Shown piece after piece: positions 22,910 through 36,059 of a DNA stretch of 64,000 nt. The position numbers and the translations under genes were made by a program. The notes below the pieces were generated by a model that saw only the letters and a program-made list of their open reading frames with translations, was not told the origin of the DNA and searched no databases. Source of the stretch: Magnolia sinica (taxonomy: Eukaryota; Streptophyta; Magnoliopsida; Magnoliales; Magnoliaceae); assembly GCF_029962835.1 (NCBI RefSeq), contig NC_080575.1:55713493-55777492 (forward strand). The letters are read 5' to 3'. Position 1 is the stretch's first letter. Every line of letters begins with the position of its first letter.

Positions 22910-25900
22910 TGTAACGCCCTGAAATTCGGGGTCGAGCATAACTCAGCTCCCGAGTTCCAAAACATCACTTATGCAACATAATTAATGAATGATGTATGTT
23001 GACCGTATTAGCACATAAACATGGGATAGATTAAGCCAAAACGCAGATATGATTCAGGGGTAAGTGAATAAAGCAAGCGGAAGACTTATAGTAAAATATG
23101 TGTACAAGTGTAAGTCCCTGAATTACATATACAACCAGATCGTGTAAAAGTGTTATTTATCAAAATTATAAGTACAAGTTACATCATTTCGAGTTCCCAA
23201 AATAATCATCCCATAGATCCCGCGCAATGCCGAGGCTCGCTAGAACCCGTCAGAGCATATAGGAGAAGGCGGCCTCGTCGTCATCCTCCTGCTCTGCCTC
23301 GGGCGTCGCATCCACATCTGCAACATCGGGGCCTAAGACAGAGCTGGTGGGTGTGAAACACCGCCCGAAGCGTGGGAGTGAGTGATCAACTCGGTGGAAC
23401 AATAAGGCACTAAGGTTAACATGTTATCGATTCAATCAAACGGTAATGATAAAGCAGACAATTAAATAAATCCTAAGTACTCTTGTTAATGCAGTATGAA
23501 TGCAATATGATGCGTGCCCTCACGCGTACACCCTCGGCGTCTTCATCTTACGTTACGCATGACATCGCCTCAAAGTGCGCCACATCTACAAAGCACATGC
23601 AAATGCGGTGCATGGATATGATTACCAAGTTGTTATTAGTCCAATTCATACAGCAGGATTGGGAAGCTAAGATACCTTCCTCATATCACCATCCAAACAG
23701 TGATCCATACTAGGGTCGTCAATCCTAGACATCTCATACGATCATATAGTTGAGGTCGTAGCAAAGGGCTCGTCACCAATCAATGCACGCCTTTCATGCC
23801 CTTTCTACCACAGATCGGCTCGTCACCTCCTTGCGGTATCCGGGTATGCTCGAGGTCACTACAAAGGGCTCGTCACCAATCAATGTAGGCCGACAAAGAC
23901 GAATATAGTGTCCCATACCACCATAATCGGCTCACGAGTTTAGTTGCTCACTTTGGTCACTACGGGAGGCTCGTCACCCAGCGTAGGCCGACACTCGACC
24001 ACGGTGTCCCATACCACCATGTCAGGCTCATGAGTCTTAGCGGATCGTGTACCATGGTTATTAGGATTTCACTGGTAAGTTCGGTACCCTAGATTCAAGC
24101 AGTAGCGTCCATACATGGTTAACATACATCGGACAATCGGGTTACTTGACGAACTCGACTAGCACGAGCGCACGTTGAATTGAACGACATGGAGTGCGCA
24201 AACACTCCGCGTGGCCAAACCACTGCCGCCAACTCTAATACGACTCGGGTTCGTCTAATGCGTCTCACGTGGCGAAAGCAATCTCAACCACGAATATAGG
24301 GTCAATTACCGATTTCCTGGACTAAGGCATAGTCCCAAATATCCTACACTACTACCGATATTCATATGGAATGTAAAACAGTAATGGAACAACCACTCAA
24401 ATCATGGTGCATACACATCTGAAGAATATCAACTTAACATAAATGTAAGCATAGGAATGCTTGAATTTAAATAACTTGGAATGTAAATGCATAAGGGAAA
24501 TCATGCGCATCAATAGGAGTATTGAGAATCACTTCTCAACGCCCACAATGAGTGTAATCAGTTACACGTAGATCATTCATGCATTTCTACAAACACTTAG
24601 CATACATGGAACAACATACAGGACGCAGGGTGAAATACGTGCACTTAGACGATTCCTTCTTCCAAGGAGTTGTCATACATGCATCTAGCATACATACATG
24701 ACCAAAAATCATGGCAAACACTAGTGCGTATTTTATACGTATACGGTACTTTATAAATACACTTAGAATACACAAATCTCAATATAGCACATGCATATCG
24801 GAAAGCAATGTAAACATAACATTTGACATGTGAAATCTCATCCATAACAAGAATAAATCACTAACCGGGATTGAAAGCCTTGAAAACCATAACCTATACA
24901 CTTAAAGTCCGCACCTTAAGCGAAGAAAGAAACACCGAACTGATTTAGACGAGTTGTCTTCGTCAACGGCGCAAGAATACCCTAAAATAAGGATAGAAAT
25001 GAGATACAACAACACAAAGTCTAATCTAAGCTCTAACACGGGTTAGGGTTAGGTTAACTTACCCCAAAAGAACTCAGAATCGTCAGAGGAACGATTCAAA
25101 GTGAAGGTTCAAAGGTGAAGAAGAACAAGGAAGAATCAAGATGATTCACCAACCAATCTCTCTCACTAACTCTCTCTTTTCCACTCTCTTTCCAAGCTAG
25201 GGTTAGAGAAAATTCGTATGGAAATGAGAGCTAGGGTTTAAGGACTATATATAGGCCTTAAAATGATGGAAATAACCCTATGGTCAAGGTATACTTAGGT
25301 TATAACCAAAGTACGCCTTTCTCGATCAACGAAGCACTTCGGTGGGCCTATAACCACGAAAGGTCGGACTTAAGCTCATGACCATGGATCTAGGTCAGGC
25401 TGAGTTTTCGTACCGGCCGGCTCTTCATCGGCCGTGGCGGACCACACTCAATTCAGCGGTCACGGAAACTCGATCGGTCCACAAGCACTAGGATATGCAG
25501 GCCAACCATCCCGATCGAGAGGGTGAAATTGGGTCGAGAATCCAACGGTCGAGAATGCTTAAAATCGTCGCGCATACGACTCAATTTCATAAAAGCTTAT
25601 TAAATTCCAACCGTTCTCACACTCTTCACTCCGAACTCAACCAAATCGACCCGGAACATCAGATCGACTTGATTTTCGAGGTGAAGACCAAGCCCAACAA
25701 CAGCCTAAGATCATCGCCATCGGACTTTCGACGCGCGGTCCAGGTCCGATCCGGATCTTCCAAAAATTCCCCAGAACAACTGGATTTAGCGATGGATCCC
25801 AAATTTCAGAGTAACGTAGCGCTCACTAATTTACACGTTTAGGACCATGGAGATACAATTTAAAGTGATTGATGCGAATTTCACAAGCAATCGAGTAAAG

Positions 25901-25964
25901 CGCTAATTACCCCAAAAACAACTACTTAAGGAAAGATTAGCACAAAAATTCCAAGGTCGTTACA
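22910..25964 (-). repeat. B LTR 2 (5' LTR of unit 1 and 3' LTR of unit 2)
   Basis: 3055 bp, TGTAACGCCC...GTCGTTACA on the plus strand. It is shared by two units: PBS adjoins on the left (22895-22906) and a PPT on the right (25965-25980), with no target duplication. Confidence 0.95.
25245..25254 (-). promoter_or_regulatory. LTR TATA box (B LTR 2)
   Basis: CTATATATAG in the same context as LTR 1. Would drive unit 1. Confidence 0.7.
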
Positions 25965-25980
25965 ATCTACCCCCTTAAAG
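25965..25980 (-). promoter_or_regulatory. Polypurine tract, unit 2
   Basis: Minus strand CTTTAAGGGGGTAGAT, one G shorter than in unit 1, adjoining LTR 2. Confidence 0.85.
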
Positions 25981-25999
25981 AAAATTTCGTCCTCGAAAT

Positions 26000-28900
26000 T
26001 CATACCTTCATATAATCCTCGAGGATCGGAGGGTAGGTCTTCCTGACCTCAGCTGCAGATTCCCAAGTAGCCTCTTCTACGCCATGATGCGACCATAACA
26101 CCTTCACGAGAGGGATAACCTTGCTACGCAGCACCTGCTCCTTTCTATCCAGAATACGTGTTGGTTGCAGTACATAAGTGGCATCCTCACTTAACTGCAC
26201 TTGCTCCCAACTGATAATATGCGAAGGATCAGGAACGTACTTCTTCAGATAGAGATATGAAATACGTTATGCACGCCCGCAAGAGGTGTGGGCAAAGCAA
26301 GGCGGTATGCTACCGCTCCCACTCGATCCGAACTTGAAATGGACCAATAAATCTCGGCGCGAGTTTCCTTCTTACCGAACCGCAAAACTCCCTTCATAGG
26401 AGAGACCTTGAGAAAAACATGATCTCCCACTACGAACTCAAGCGGTCGACGCCTCGTATCGGCATAACTCTTATGTCTACTTCTACGCTGCTAGAAGTCG
26501 ACGTCGAATGATGTCAACCTTCTCTCAAGTCACGCACCAACTCTGGGCCAAGCAAACTACGCTCACCAATTTACGCCCAACAATGTGGTGCTCTGCACGG
26601 CGACCATACAACGCCTCGAAGGGAGCCATGCCGATACTCGCCGAAACTATTATTATACGCGAACTCGGCATACTGAAGACAATCATCCCAACCTGTCTTT
26701 GAAATCCAAAACACAAGCTCGCAACATATCCTCCAGGACTTGATTCACGCGCTCCGTCTGCCCATCATTTGCGGATGAAAGCAGTCTTGAACTTGATTTC
26801 ACACCCATTGCTTCACTGGATACGAGTCCGAAGATAGATGTAAAACGCGTGTCTCTATCGGACACAATCTCCAGGGGAACCCATGCACACGCACTATCTC
26901 CTTGATATACAACCTAGCCAACTCGTCTGCGAGTAAGTGACTCGATCGGTAAGAAATGCGCCGACTTCGTTAATCGATCGACGATCACCCAAATAGAGTC
27001 AAATCCCTTTCTCGTCCTCGCAACCCGAAATAAAATCCATAGAGATGAAATCCCACTTCCATTCGGCTATGGGCATGGGCGCAACCCAGGAGGTCGGCGA
27101 TGCTCTGCCTTGACCTGCTGGCACGTGAGACAACGAGAAACAAATTCAGCAATCTGGACCTTCATATTGTCCCACCAATAAGACCTCTTTATATCCTGAT
27201 ACATCTTCGTACTACCTGGATGCATCGCAAGCTTAGAACTATGGGCTAACTCGAGAACATCACGTCTCAAGTCAGGGATGTCAGGAACACATAACCGGCC
27301 AAGAAATCGTAGGCCCCCATCAGAACTAACACTCCAGTCGGAGTTCTCATCTGTACCAACCCGTTGCCTCATCTTCACCAAAAGCTCATCATCTGCCTGA
27401 GCTGCAACGATCCTCTCGTCGATAACGGGCTGTGCACGAATGTGTGCGATAACCTCATACGGCTCAACCACCGTAAGCTTCTGCTCAAAATCGCACACGA
27501 ACTCCAACATCTCCCACTCTGCTATCATCAGCAGAGCCGCAAACTCCAAAGCCTTCTTGCGACTCAGCGCATCTGCCACAAGGTTCGCCTTACCAGGATG
27601 GTAAGAAACATCGAACTTGAAGTCCTTCAATGTTTCCATCCATCTGCGCTGCCTCATATTCAAATCACGCTGCGTGAAAATATACTTAAGGCTTTTGTGG
27701 TCGCAAAAGAGCTCGAACTCCTCACCATAGAGGTAATGTCTCCAAAGCTTTAATGCGAAGATGACAGCTGCCAATCCAAGTCGTGCGTAGGGTAATTCTC
27801 TTCGTGTTTCCTTAAGTCACGAAGCATAAGCAATCACCCTGTCATTCTGCATAAGACACAACCTAGACCAACGCGAGAGGCGTCGGTATAAATAATATAC
27901 TTAACCCCTTGCTCGCAATACTAGCACAGGGGCGGACGTCAACTTGTCCTTCGAAAAGCTAACTCCGCCTGCTCACTCCAAGCAAACTTCAAATCCTTCC
28001 GTGTCACCTACGACACGGTCCGGCAATCTTCGAGAAGTCCCTGAATAAAGCGTCGATAATATCCTGGCAAGGCCAAGAAAACTCCTCACCTCGAAAATCG
28101 AACCAGGCTGCTCCTGCACTGCACCTACCTTGGCAAGGTCGACGGCTATACCTTCCTTGGACACCACATGTCCCAGAACTTGACTTCCTCTTTCCGGAAA
28201 TCACACTTCTTGAACTGTGCGAAAAGCCGATGCTCCCTAAGAGTACCCAAAACCGCTCTTAAGTGCTCCTCGTGCTCTGCCCGGCTCGCCGAATAAATCA
28301 AGATGTCATCAATAAATACAATGACGAATCGAACAGGAATGGCCGAAACCCTGTTCATTCGATCCATGAACACGGCCGGTGCGTTCGTCGATCGAACGAC
28401 ATCACAAGGAACTCATAATGACCGGCCGGTCCTCGGCGGTCTTACGCACGCGTCCCCATCCTTGGACGCAGAATCGATGATACCACGATCGCAGATCAAC
28501 CTTCGAAAAGTACCGTGCCCCCTTCAACCGATCAAACAGATCATCAATCACGGGCAAGGGGTACTTATTCTTCACGATTACCAAGTTCAACTGCGATAAT
28601 CAATACACAATCGCAAGGAACCATCCTTCTTCTTCACAAACAAAACAGTGCTCCCCAAGGAGACACACTGGGCCGAATAAAACCCAATTCTAGCAAACCA
28701 TCTAGCGTCTTCCTCAACTCCTCCATTTCAGTTGGTGGCATCTGATAGGTGGGTAAAGTAATGGGCGCCGCACCATGCATAAGATCCAGAGAAAAAACAA
28801 TCTCACGTTGAGGAGGTAATCCAGTAATCGACCCAAACACATCTTCAAAAACCTGAAAAATCGGATTACTAACCAACGCCGAATCGGTCGAACTCTCTAA

Positions 28901-30561
28901 CAGAGAAGTATAAAAATCAATACGAATAGGGTAACTGACCTGAACCGGGAAAGTAACAATCTCGCCCTCAGGTCCATGGATCGTCACTGATCTCGCTTCA
29001 CAATCAATCTCGGCTCGCATCCTCGTGAGCCAATCCATACCCATAATAACATCGTAGTGATAAAGCGGTGCGACTAGCAAATCAACACGGATCGATCCAC
29101 TTCCCAGGATCGACCAAACAATCCATACAACGCTTGCCCAAGGCAGAGGACATCCCCGTAGCGGTAGTAAGCGTCACCTGCATAGGAACAGATCTCAAAC
29201 CCAAACGCCTAATCGCCGCATAAGAAATAAGAGAAGTAGTGGACTCTGTATCCACTAGCACAGAAACGGATACCTTCAATATGCGATGTCACCTCAAAGG
29301 ACCTCGGCACCAAGTCAGCTTCAGTTGAAAGCGCATGAACACGAGCTGGCCGACGATTCGGCGGAGGAACCATGGCCGCTGAGGTGGCCTGAACCAGGAA
29401 CTGCAAGTCTGAAGGATGGATGAGCTGGCGCCGATCGAAGAGGAGGAGGAGAAATAACCGAGGCATCGGACGGCTAACCCTCTGCGGTGGAGTAAAACCA
29501 CCGGCTCATACGGGAAAAGCAAAAACGGTCCAAGTGCCCAACCTTCCCACAATAAGAACATCTCGAGATCAGCTCTCATCTGCTGAGCGGCGGCGCCGAA
29601 CGCCTAGGAGGAGAATCAACACGCGGCCTCTTGCCAAGGAAAGGTGCACCGTGAAACGGTCTCGGCCTAGGAGGCATCGGTGCTCGCATGCGGGGCGACC
29701 TATCCCCGTCTTGCTCTGCTCGCAAGGACATGCTCACTAGCTCCGCATATGAAGAAATGCCAGCACAAAGCAAATCTTCGATCGGATCTCGGGTCTCACC
29801 TCATAAAAATGCCGCATCCTCATCGACGCCCAGATCAAAGGAACATACCGCCCCAACTCAAGAAACCGGTTCTCATACTCCGTAACCGATAACCCTCCTC
29901 GGCGGAGGCGAAGGAACTCACTCTCCTTCTCATGTCTGTACGTAACCGGAAATACTTCTCGTGGAAGCGCGCCTCAAACGCCCGCCACGACCACACGAAG
30001 TCCTCTTCGACAGTAGCACACTGTCCCACCACAAACCGGCCTCCTTCTCAAACATGAAGGTGGCAAGCTCAACTTGCTCGACCTCAGAGTGCAGCGGCTT
30101 ACGCATCTTAGAGATGCGGTCAATCCAATACTCGGCCTCCTCGGTCTATGAGAACCCGCAAAAGTAGGAGGTCGCAAGCGCCGGAATCGCTCGAATGTGC
30201 CGCTGTAACACTGGCACTGGCACTCCCGGATGGAGGCATAGGTGAAACAGTTGGAGTCTCCCCTACTGATTGAGCAAAGATGCCAACCATGGAGGAGAGG
30301 AACTCCTCCTGCTGCTGCTGCTCGAATCTGCTGCTGCCGCATCAACAACATCATCTGCCAAACCTATCAACAGGTGAAGCGAGAAGAAGGTGCATGGCTC
30401 GGCTCAGAAACCGAGGGTGTGTCTGGAGGAGCCATAGGTGTCGACCCAACACCAACACGAGATGGACCCGTCTGTGGATCTGACCGGCTATCGCTCAAGG
30501 GAGGAACCCAAGCAAGCTACTCAAAGAGACGGGCCCAAGTCTTCGAACCCTTAGGAGGCAT
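26000..30561 (-). pseudogene. B unit 2 gag-pol polyprotein, frame-broken
   Basis: Start by homology at 30561; stop at 26000. The best open piece is 27067-27774: end of RNase H, connection, and the integrase zinc finger (LAHSSKLAMH, CLTCQQ). The protease active site reads DTES where unit 1 has DTGS (29244-29279), a Gly-to-Glu change that should inactivate it. The RT catalytic FIDDILIYS is in 28146-28373. Integrase core and chromodomain-like tail are in 26000-26865, in several frames. Small losses at CTG/CAG triplets account for many frame changes, for example at 26440-26500, 27900-28130 and 28430-28500. Confidence 0.9.
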
Positions 30562-30872
30562 CCCTACATTAAATCAAAGGATGCAACCTGTGATTCTAAG
30601 TCACATAATCCATCCACACAACAACAACACAACAGCACAACACCAAAACAAACCACATGCATTCCATTAACCAAAATCGTCGCAATACAAGTAGTGCAGC
30701 AATACATGAATCACGACTAGGAAAGCATGAAAACAACAACATCTAACACTACAAACAACCACAACAACTACCACCACTAACAGCTACCACACTACAACAA
30801 CTCCAACTACAAGCCAACAACGGCTACACACAGAAAGAAACACCAAACAAAGCAAAGACGGCCACGACGATG
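30562..30872 (-). other. aORF-gag spacer, unit 2
   Basis: AC-rich non-coding stretch as at 20487-20796. No gene. Confidence 0.6.
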
Positions 30873-32097
30873 CTACTCGTCGGAGTCAGGAGACGGAGGC
30901 GGAGCACCCTTATCCTGCAAGCAACACAGGATAGACTTCAAAGTCCGGGACATCTTCTTGAACTTGTGCTTAACCAAGCCTCGAAGATCCACCATCTCCT
31001 GGCGTAAAGCAGCTTGCCCTTCTTCAAGCCGTGTAAGACGGGCATCTCTGGCAGTCTGCTCTGCGCCCTGCTCTGGCACCACAGGAGGAGAGCGATCACT
31101 CGAATCCTGTGCCTCAATCTCTTCCTCGCCTTGCTCTGCTTCTTCCTCAGACTCCGCACCACCTTCAGCATAACTCTCATCATCACTCTCAGACCCGGCC
31201 TCACCCTCAGAGGCAAGCCGACCAGAACCAACCTCCATCAGCTTAAGGGTCCTCAAGTTGATATAGCGAACAGGGACCGGCTTCTCAGCTCCAAGCCTAT
31301 AGCCAAACTCATGTGCGATCTTGCAAATGAGGCGGCCAAAGGGAAGAGACTCGGTCCGTCTACTCGAACGAGCGATGAGAATAATCTGACGCAGGACGTA
31401 CGTCGGCACACACAACTTCGCATCCTGCCCCACCTGATATAGAAAATCTACCATCAGGCGCGTACACTCGCTGCGGTTGCTCCACCTGGGATACACATTG
31501 AACGTAAAGATGTGGTGAAGCAAACGGAAGTCGTCCGTCATGTGAGAAGCCAAAAGACTCCTATTCGGCTGCCATTCGACCAGACTACCACACAAGGATC
31601 GGGTGCGACGATCCCTCTCGCGCACACTGTCCACATTCTTCTCGCTGGCATGCACTTCCCCAAGTGGCACCTTCAAGAGTCGGGATATCAAAGCAACATT
31701 GACAATTCCAACTCGACCGCTACCACAGAGAATCTTGAACTGCAGAGGATCCAGCGAAGGCTCCAGAATGTTGGCATAGAAGGCCCGAACAGTGCTAGCA
31801 TTCGCGCGATACTCGCCTTCGAACAAGGGACCCCAACCAGCCCCTTCTAGGCGCTCCAACAAAAAGAACTCTCCAAAGAGCCGCGGATCAACATGAGCCT
31901 CAAAAAGGACTCTACGCCCCTCATAGACTCCATGCGACAATTCCGCCAACAAGGTCCTCCTGACAGGAGCTCGAGGATCGAGGTCCCGCTTCGTCTGGAA
32001 CTCGCGCGTGGCGGACGTGGCGGCGGCACCTCTCGGCCTCCGTGCACGGTTGGGCGGCTCGGCCCGCTTCATCCACGGGCGCTCTCTTCTTCCCCAT
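30873..32097 (-). pseudogene. B unit 2 additional ORF (aORF); best copy, one frameshift near start
   Basis: 399 codons are open from 32072 to 30873. By comparison with unit 3, the true start is MGKKRAPVDEA at 32097, with a small deletion in a CCGG-rich spot (about 32060-32085) breaking the first codons. Layout: basic N-terminus (RARRPRG); a globular region of about 230 residues (VLFEAHVDPR, GWGPLFEGEY, VRAFYANILEP, LPFGRLICKIAHEFGY); a very acidic stretch (SEGEAGSESDDES, EEEAEQGEEE); then a predicted coiled coil (LTRLEEGQAALRQEMVDL). The globular part resembles what is annotated as 'putative plant transposon protein' domain in retroelements. Its function is unknown. It sits in sense between PBS and gag, where standard chromoviruses have no gene. 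Confidence 0.8.
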
Positions 32098-32459
32098 CAA
32101 GGAAAGAAGGGAAGAAATGGAAAAGATGGCCGTCACAATCTCAAAGAGGGCCATGAGAAATGAGAGAAAGAGAGAAATAGGAAGATGGTGAAGCTTCCAC
32201 ACAACTATGAGCCAAAAAGGGAATGAAAGGGCTCAAATGAGAGGGAAAGATGGAGAAATCAGCAATGGAATGGAAGATTTGAGAATGGGGTGATGGGTTT
32301 GCACGAAAATGGAAGGAAGATGAAGATTTGGGAGAGATTTGAGAGAGTTTGGAGAGGTTGTTGAAGAAAAGGAGAGCTTGGAAGAGGGTTTTGTAAAGGA
32401 AATAGGTAAAAGGAGTGGTTTTAAAGTGAAAACCGTGGAGGGGTGGGCCACACAAGCCT

Positions 32460-32575
32460 CATGGACGATCGGCCCGCGTCGGCCCGCCGACCGGCGATCC
32501 CTCGCCGAACCGGCGATGGCATCGCCGGTCTCTGGACATATCGGCGATGCCTCGCCGATTTGGCGAGGTCCTCCT
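32460..32575 (-). promoter_or_regulatory. GC-rich structured leader, unit 2
   Basis: Same inverted repeats (CGGCGATGGCATCGCCGG, TCGGCGATGCCTCGCCGA) as unit 1, with a shorter GGCCC run. Confidence 0.5.
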
Positions 32576-32958
32576 GGTCCTCCTTGGTCCAAATGATGTG
32601 GTTCCCCCCTGGGTCCCACAGAAAATGCCCCGATTGGCCCCTTGTGTAATTTGAAGTTTATCGGGTCATTCTGACAGAAATCTGATACAAACAGCGATTT
32701 CTGGAAGGTTTAAAAATGAATAATGGGAGGGTAGACCATCTACACTCATTAATAGAGGGTCTAGAACAGGTTTCGGGTCGCTGTGTGTGATCAGGTAAGG
32801 GTACAGACTCGACTCGGCAAAGGTTTTCAGGAAACTTTCGCCGATAGAAACTACGGAGCACAAACACAAAGCGATGATAGACCCGCACCCAATTACACTA
32901 TAGTGGTGACAACGTGCGGTGTGTGACCATAACCCAGGTCCGGTTTAATCCAGATCAT

Positions 32959-32970
32959 GCTCTGATACCA
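32959..32970 (-). promoter_or_regulatory. Primer-binding site, unit 2
   Basis: Minus strand TGGTATCAGAGC (tRNA-iMet), three bases from LTR 3. Confidence 0.95.
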
Positions 32971-32973
32971 ACT

Positions 32974-35900
32974 TGTAACGCCCTGAAATTCGGGGGTCGA
33001 GCATAACTCAGCTCCCGAGTTCCAAAACATCACTTATGCAACATAATTAATGAATGATGTATGTTGACTGTATTAGCACATAAACATGGGATAGATTAAG
33101 CCAAAACGCAGATATGATTCAGGGATAAGTGAATAAAGCAAGCGGAAGACTTATAGTAAAATATGTGTACAAGTGTAAGTCCCTGAATTACATATACAAC
33201 CAGATCGTGTAAAAGTGTTATTTATCAAAATTATAAGTACAAGTTACATCATTTCTTCCCAAAATAATCATCCCATAGATCCCGCGCAGATCGAGGCTCG
33301 CTAGAACCCGTCTCAAAACCGCATATAGGAGAAGGCAGCCTCGTCATCCAGCCTCCCGCTCGCCTCGACGCCGCATCCACATCTCGCAACATCGGGCCTA
33401 AGACAGTCCGGTGGGTGTTCAGAACCCCCATAAACGTGGGAGTGAGTGATCAACTCGGTGGAACAATAAGGCACCGGTTAACATGTTATCCAGTTCAATC
33501 AAACAATAATGATAAAGCATGACAATTAAATAAATCCTAAGTACTCTTGTTAATGCAAGGATGTATGCAATATGATGCGTGCCCTCACGCGTACACCCTC
33601 ACCGTCTTCATCTTACGTTACGCATGACATCGCCTCAAAGTGCGCCACATCTACAAAGCACATGCAAATGCGGTGCATGGATATGATTACCAAGTTGTTA
33701 TTAGTCCAATTCATACACAGATTGGGAAGCTAAGATACCTTCCTCATATCACCATCCAAACAGTGATCCATACTAGGGTCGTCAATCCTAGACATCTCAT
33801 ACGATCATATAGTTGAGGTCGTAGCAAAGGGCTCGTCACCAATCAATGCACGCCTTTCATGCCCTTTCTACCACAGATCGGCTCGTCACCTCCTTGCGGT
33901 ATCCAGGTATGCTCGAGGTCACTACAAAGGGCTCGCCACCAATCAATGTAGGCCGACAACACGAATATAGTGTCCCATACCACCATAATCGGCTCACGAA
34001 TTTAGTTGCTCACTGGTCACTATGGGGAGGCTCGTCACCCCAGCGTAGGCCGACACTCGACCACGGTGTCCCATACCACCATGTCCGGCTCATGAGTCTT
34101 AGCGGATCGTGTACCATGGTTATTAGGATTTCACTGTAAGTTCGGTACCTAGATTCAAGCAAGCGCCCATACATGGTTAACATACACGGACAATCGGGTT
34201 AGTTGACGAACTCGACTAGCACGAGCGCACGTTGAATGAACGACATGGAGTGCGCAAACACTCCGCGTGGCCAAACCACCGCCGCCAACTCTAATACGAC
34301 TCGGGTTCGTCTAATGCGTCTCACGTGGCGAAAGCAATCTCAACCACGACCAAAGGGTCAATTACCGATTTCTTGGACTAAGGCATAGTCCCAAACATCC
34401 TACACTACGACAGATATTCATATGGAATGTAAAACAATAATGGAACAACCACTCAAATCATGGTGCATACACATCTGAAGAATATCAACTTAACATAAAT
34501 GTAAGCATAGGAATGCTTGAATTTAAATAACTTGGAATGTAAATGCATAAGGAAATCATGCGCATCCATAGGAGTATTGAGAATCACTTCTCAACGCCCA
34601 CAATTAGTGTAATCAATTACACTTAGATCATTCATGCATTTCTACAAACACTTAGCATACATGGAACAACATACATGACGCATGTTGAAATACATGCACT
34701 TAGACAATTCCTTCTTCCAAGGAGTTGTCATACATGCATCTAGCATACATACATGACCAAAAATCATGGCAAACATAAGTGCGTATTTTATACGTATACG
34801 GTACTTTATAAATACACTTAGAATACACAAATCTCAATATAGAACATGCATATCAGAAAGCAATGTAAACATAACATTTGACATGTGAAATCTCATCCAT
34901 AACAAGAATAAATCACTAATCGGGATTGAAAGCCTTGAAAACCATAACCTATACACTTAAAGTCCGCACCTTAAGCGAAGAAAGAATAGCCGAACTGATT
35001 TAGACGAGTTGTCTTCGACAACGGCGCAAGAATACCCTAAAATAAGGATAGAAATGAGATACAACAACACCAAGTCTAATCTAAGCTCAAACACAGTTTA
35101 GGGTAATGTAAACTAACCCCAAAAGAGCTCAGAATCGTCAGAGGAACGATTCAAAGTGAAGGTTCAAAGGTGAAGAAGAACAAGGAAGAATCAAGATGAT
35201 TCACCAACCAATCTCTCTCACTAACTCTCTCTTTTCCACTCTCTTTCCAAGCTAGGGTTAGAGAAAATTCGTATGGAAATGAGAGCTAGGGTTTAAGGAC
35301 TATATATAGGCCTTAAAATGATGGAAATAACCCGTGGTCAAGGTATACTTAGGTTATAACCAAAGTACGCCTTTCTCGATCCAACGAAGCACTTCGGTGG
35401 GCCTATAACCACGAAAGGTCGGACTTAAGCTCACCGACCATGGATCTAGGTCAGCCGAGTTTTCGCATCGACCGGCTCTTCAGATCGCCGTGGCGGACCA
35501 CACTCAATTCAACGGCCACGGAAACTCGATCAGTCCACAAGCACTAGGATATGCCGGGGCCAACTATCCCGATTCGAGGGTGAAATTGGGTCGAAATCCA
35601 ATGGTCAGATAGCTTAAAATCGTCGCACAAGCGACGACTCAGATTTCATAAAAGCTTATTAAATTCCAACCGTTCTCACACTCTTCACTCCGAACTCAAC
35701 CAAATCGACCCAAAATCCGATCGACTTGATTTTTGAGGTGAAGACCAAGCCCAACTCGGTGACCGCAATGACTAAGATCATCGCCATCGGACTTTCGACG
35801 CGGTCCAGTCTGATACGGGGTTTAAAAATTCCCCAGAACAACCGGATTTAGCGATGGATCCCACATTTCCGAGTAACGTAGCGCTCACTAATCTACACGT

Positions 35901-36024
35901 TTAGAGCCATGCAGATATAATTTAAAGTGATTGATGCGAATTTCACAAGCAATCGAGTAAAGCGCTAATTACCCCAAAACAACTACTTAAGGAAAGATTA
36001 GCACAAAATTCCAAGGTCGTTACA
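32974..36024 (-). repeat. B LTR 3 (shared by units 2 and 3)
   Basis: 3051 bp, TGTAACGCCC...GTCGTTACA. PBS on the left, PPT on the right, no target duplication. Confidence 0.95.
35300..35309 (-). promoter_or_regulatory. LTR TATA box (B LTR 3)
   Basis: CTATATATAG in unchanged context. Would drive unit 2. Confidence 0.7.
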
Positions 36025-36040
36025 ATCTACCCCCTTAAAG
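36025..36040 (-). promoter_or_regulatory. Polypurine tract, unit 3
   Basis: Minus strand CTTTAAGGGGGTAGAT adjoining LTR 3. Confidence 0.85.
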
Positions 36041-36059
36041 AAAATTTCGTCCTCGAAAT

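Noticed and set aside
30958..31442. Plus-strand ORFs overlapping the aORF (for example MNLCLTKPRRS)
   Set aside because: They are antisense shadows of the acidic and coiled-coil end of the aORF and recur at 20882 and 41021 for that reason.
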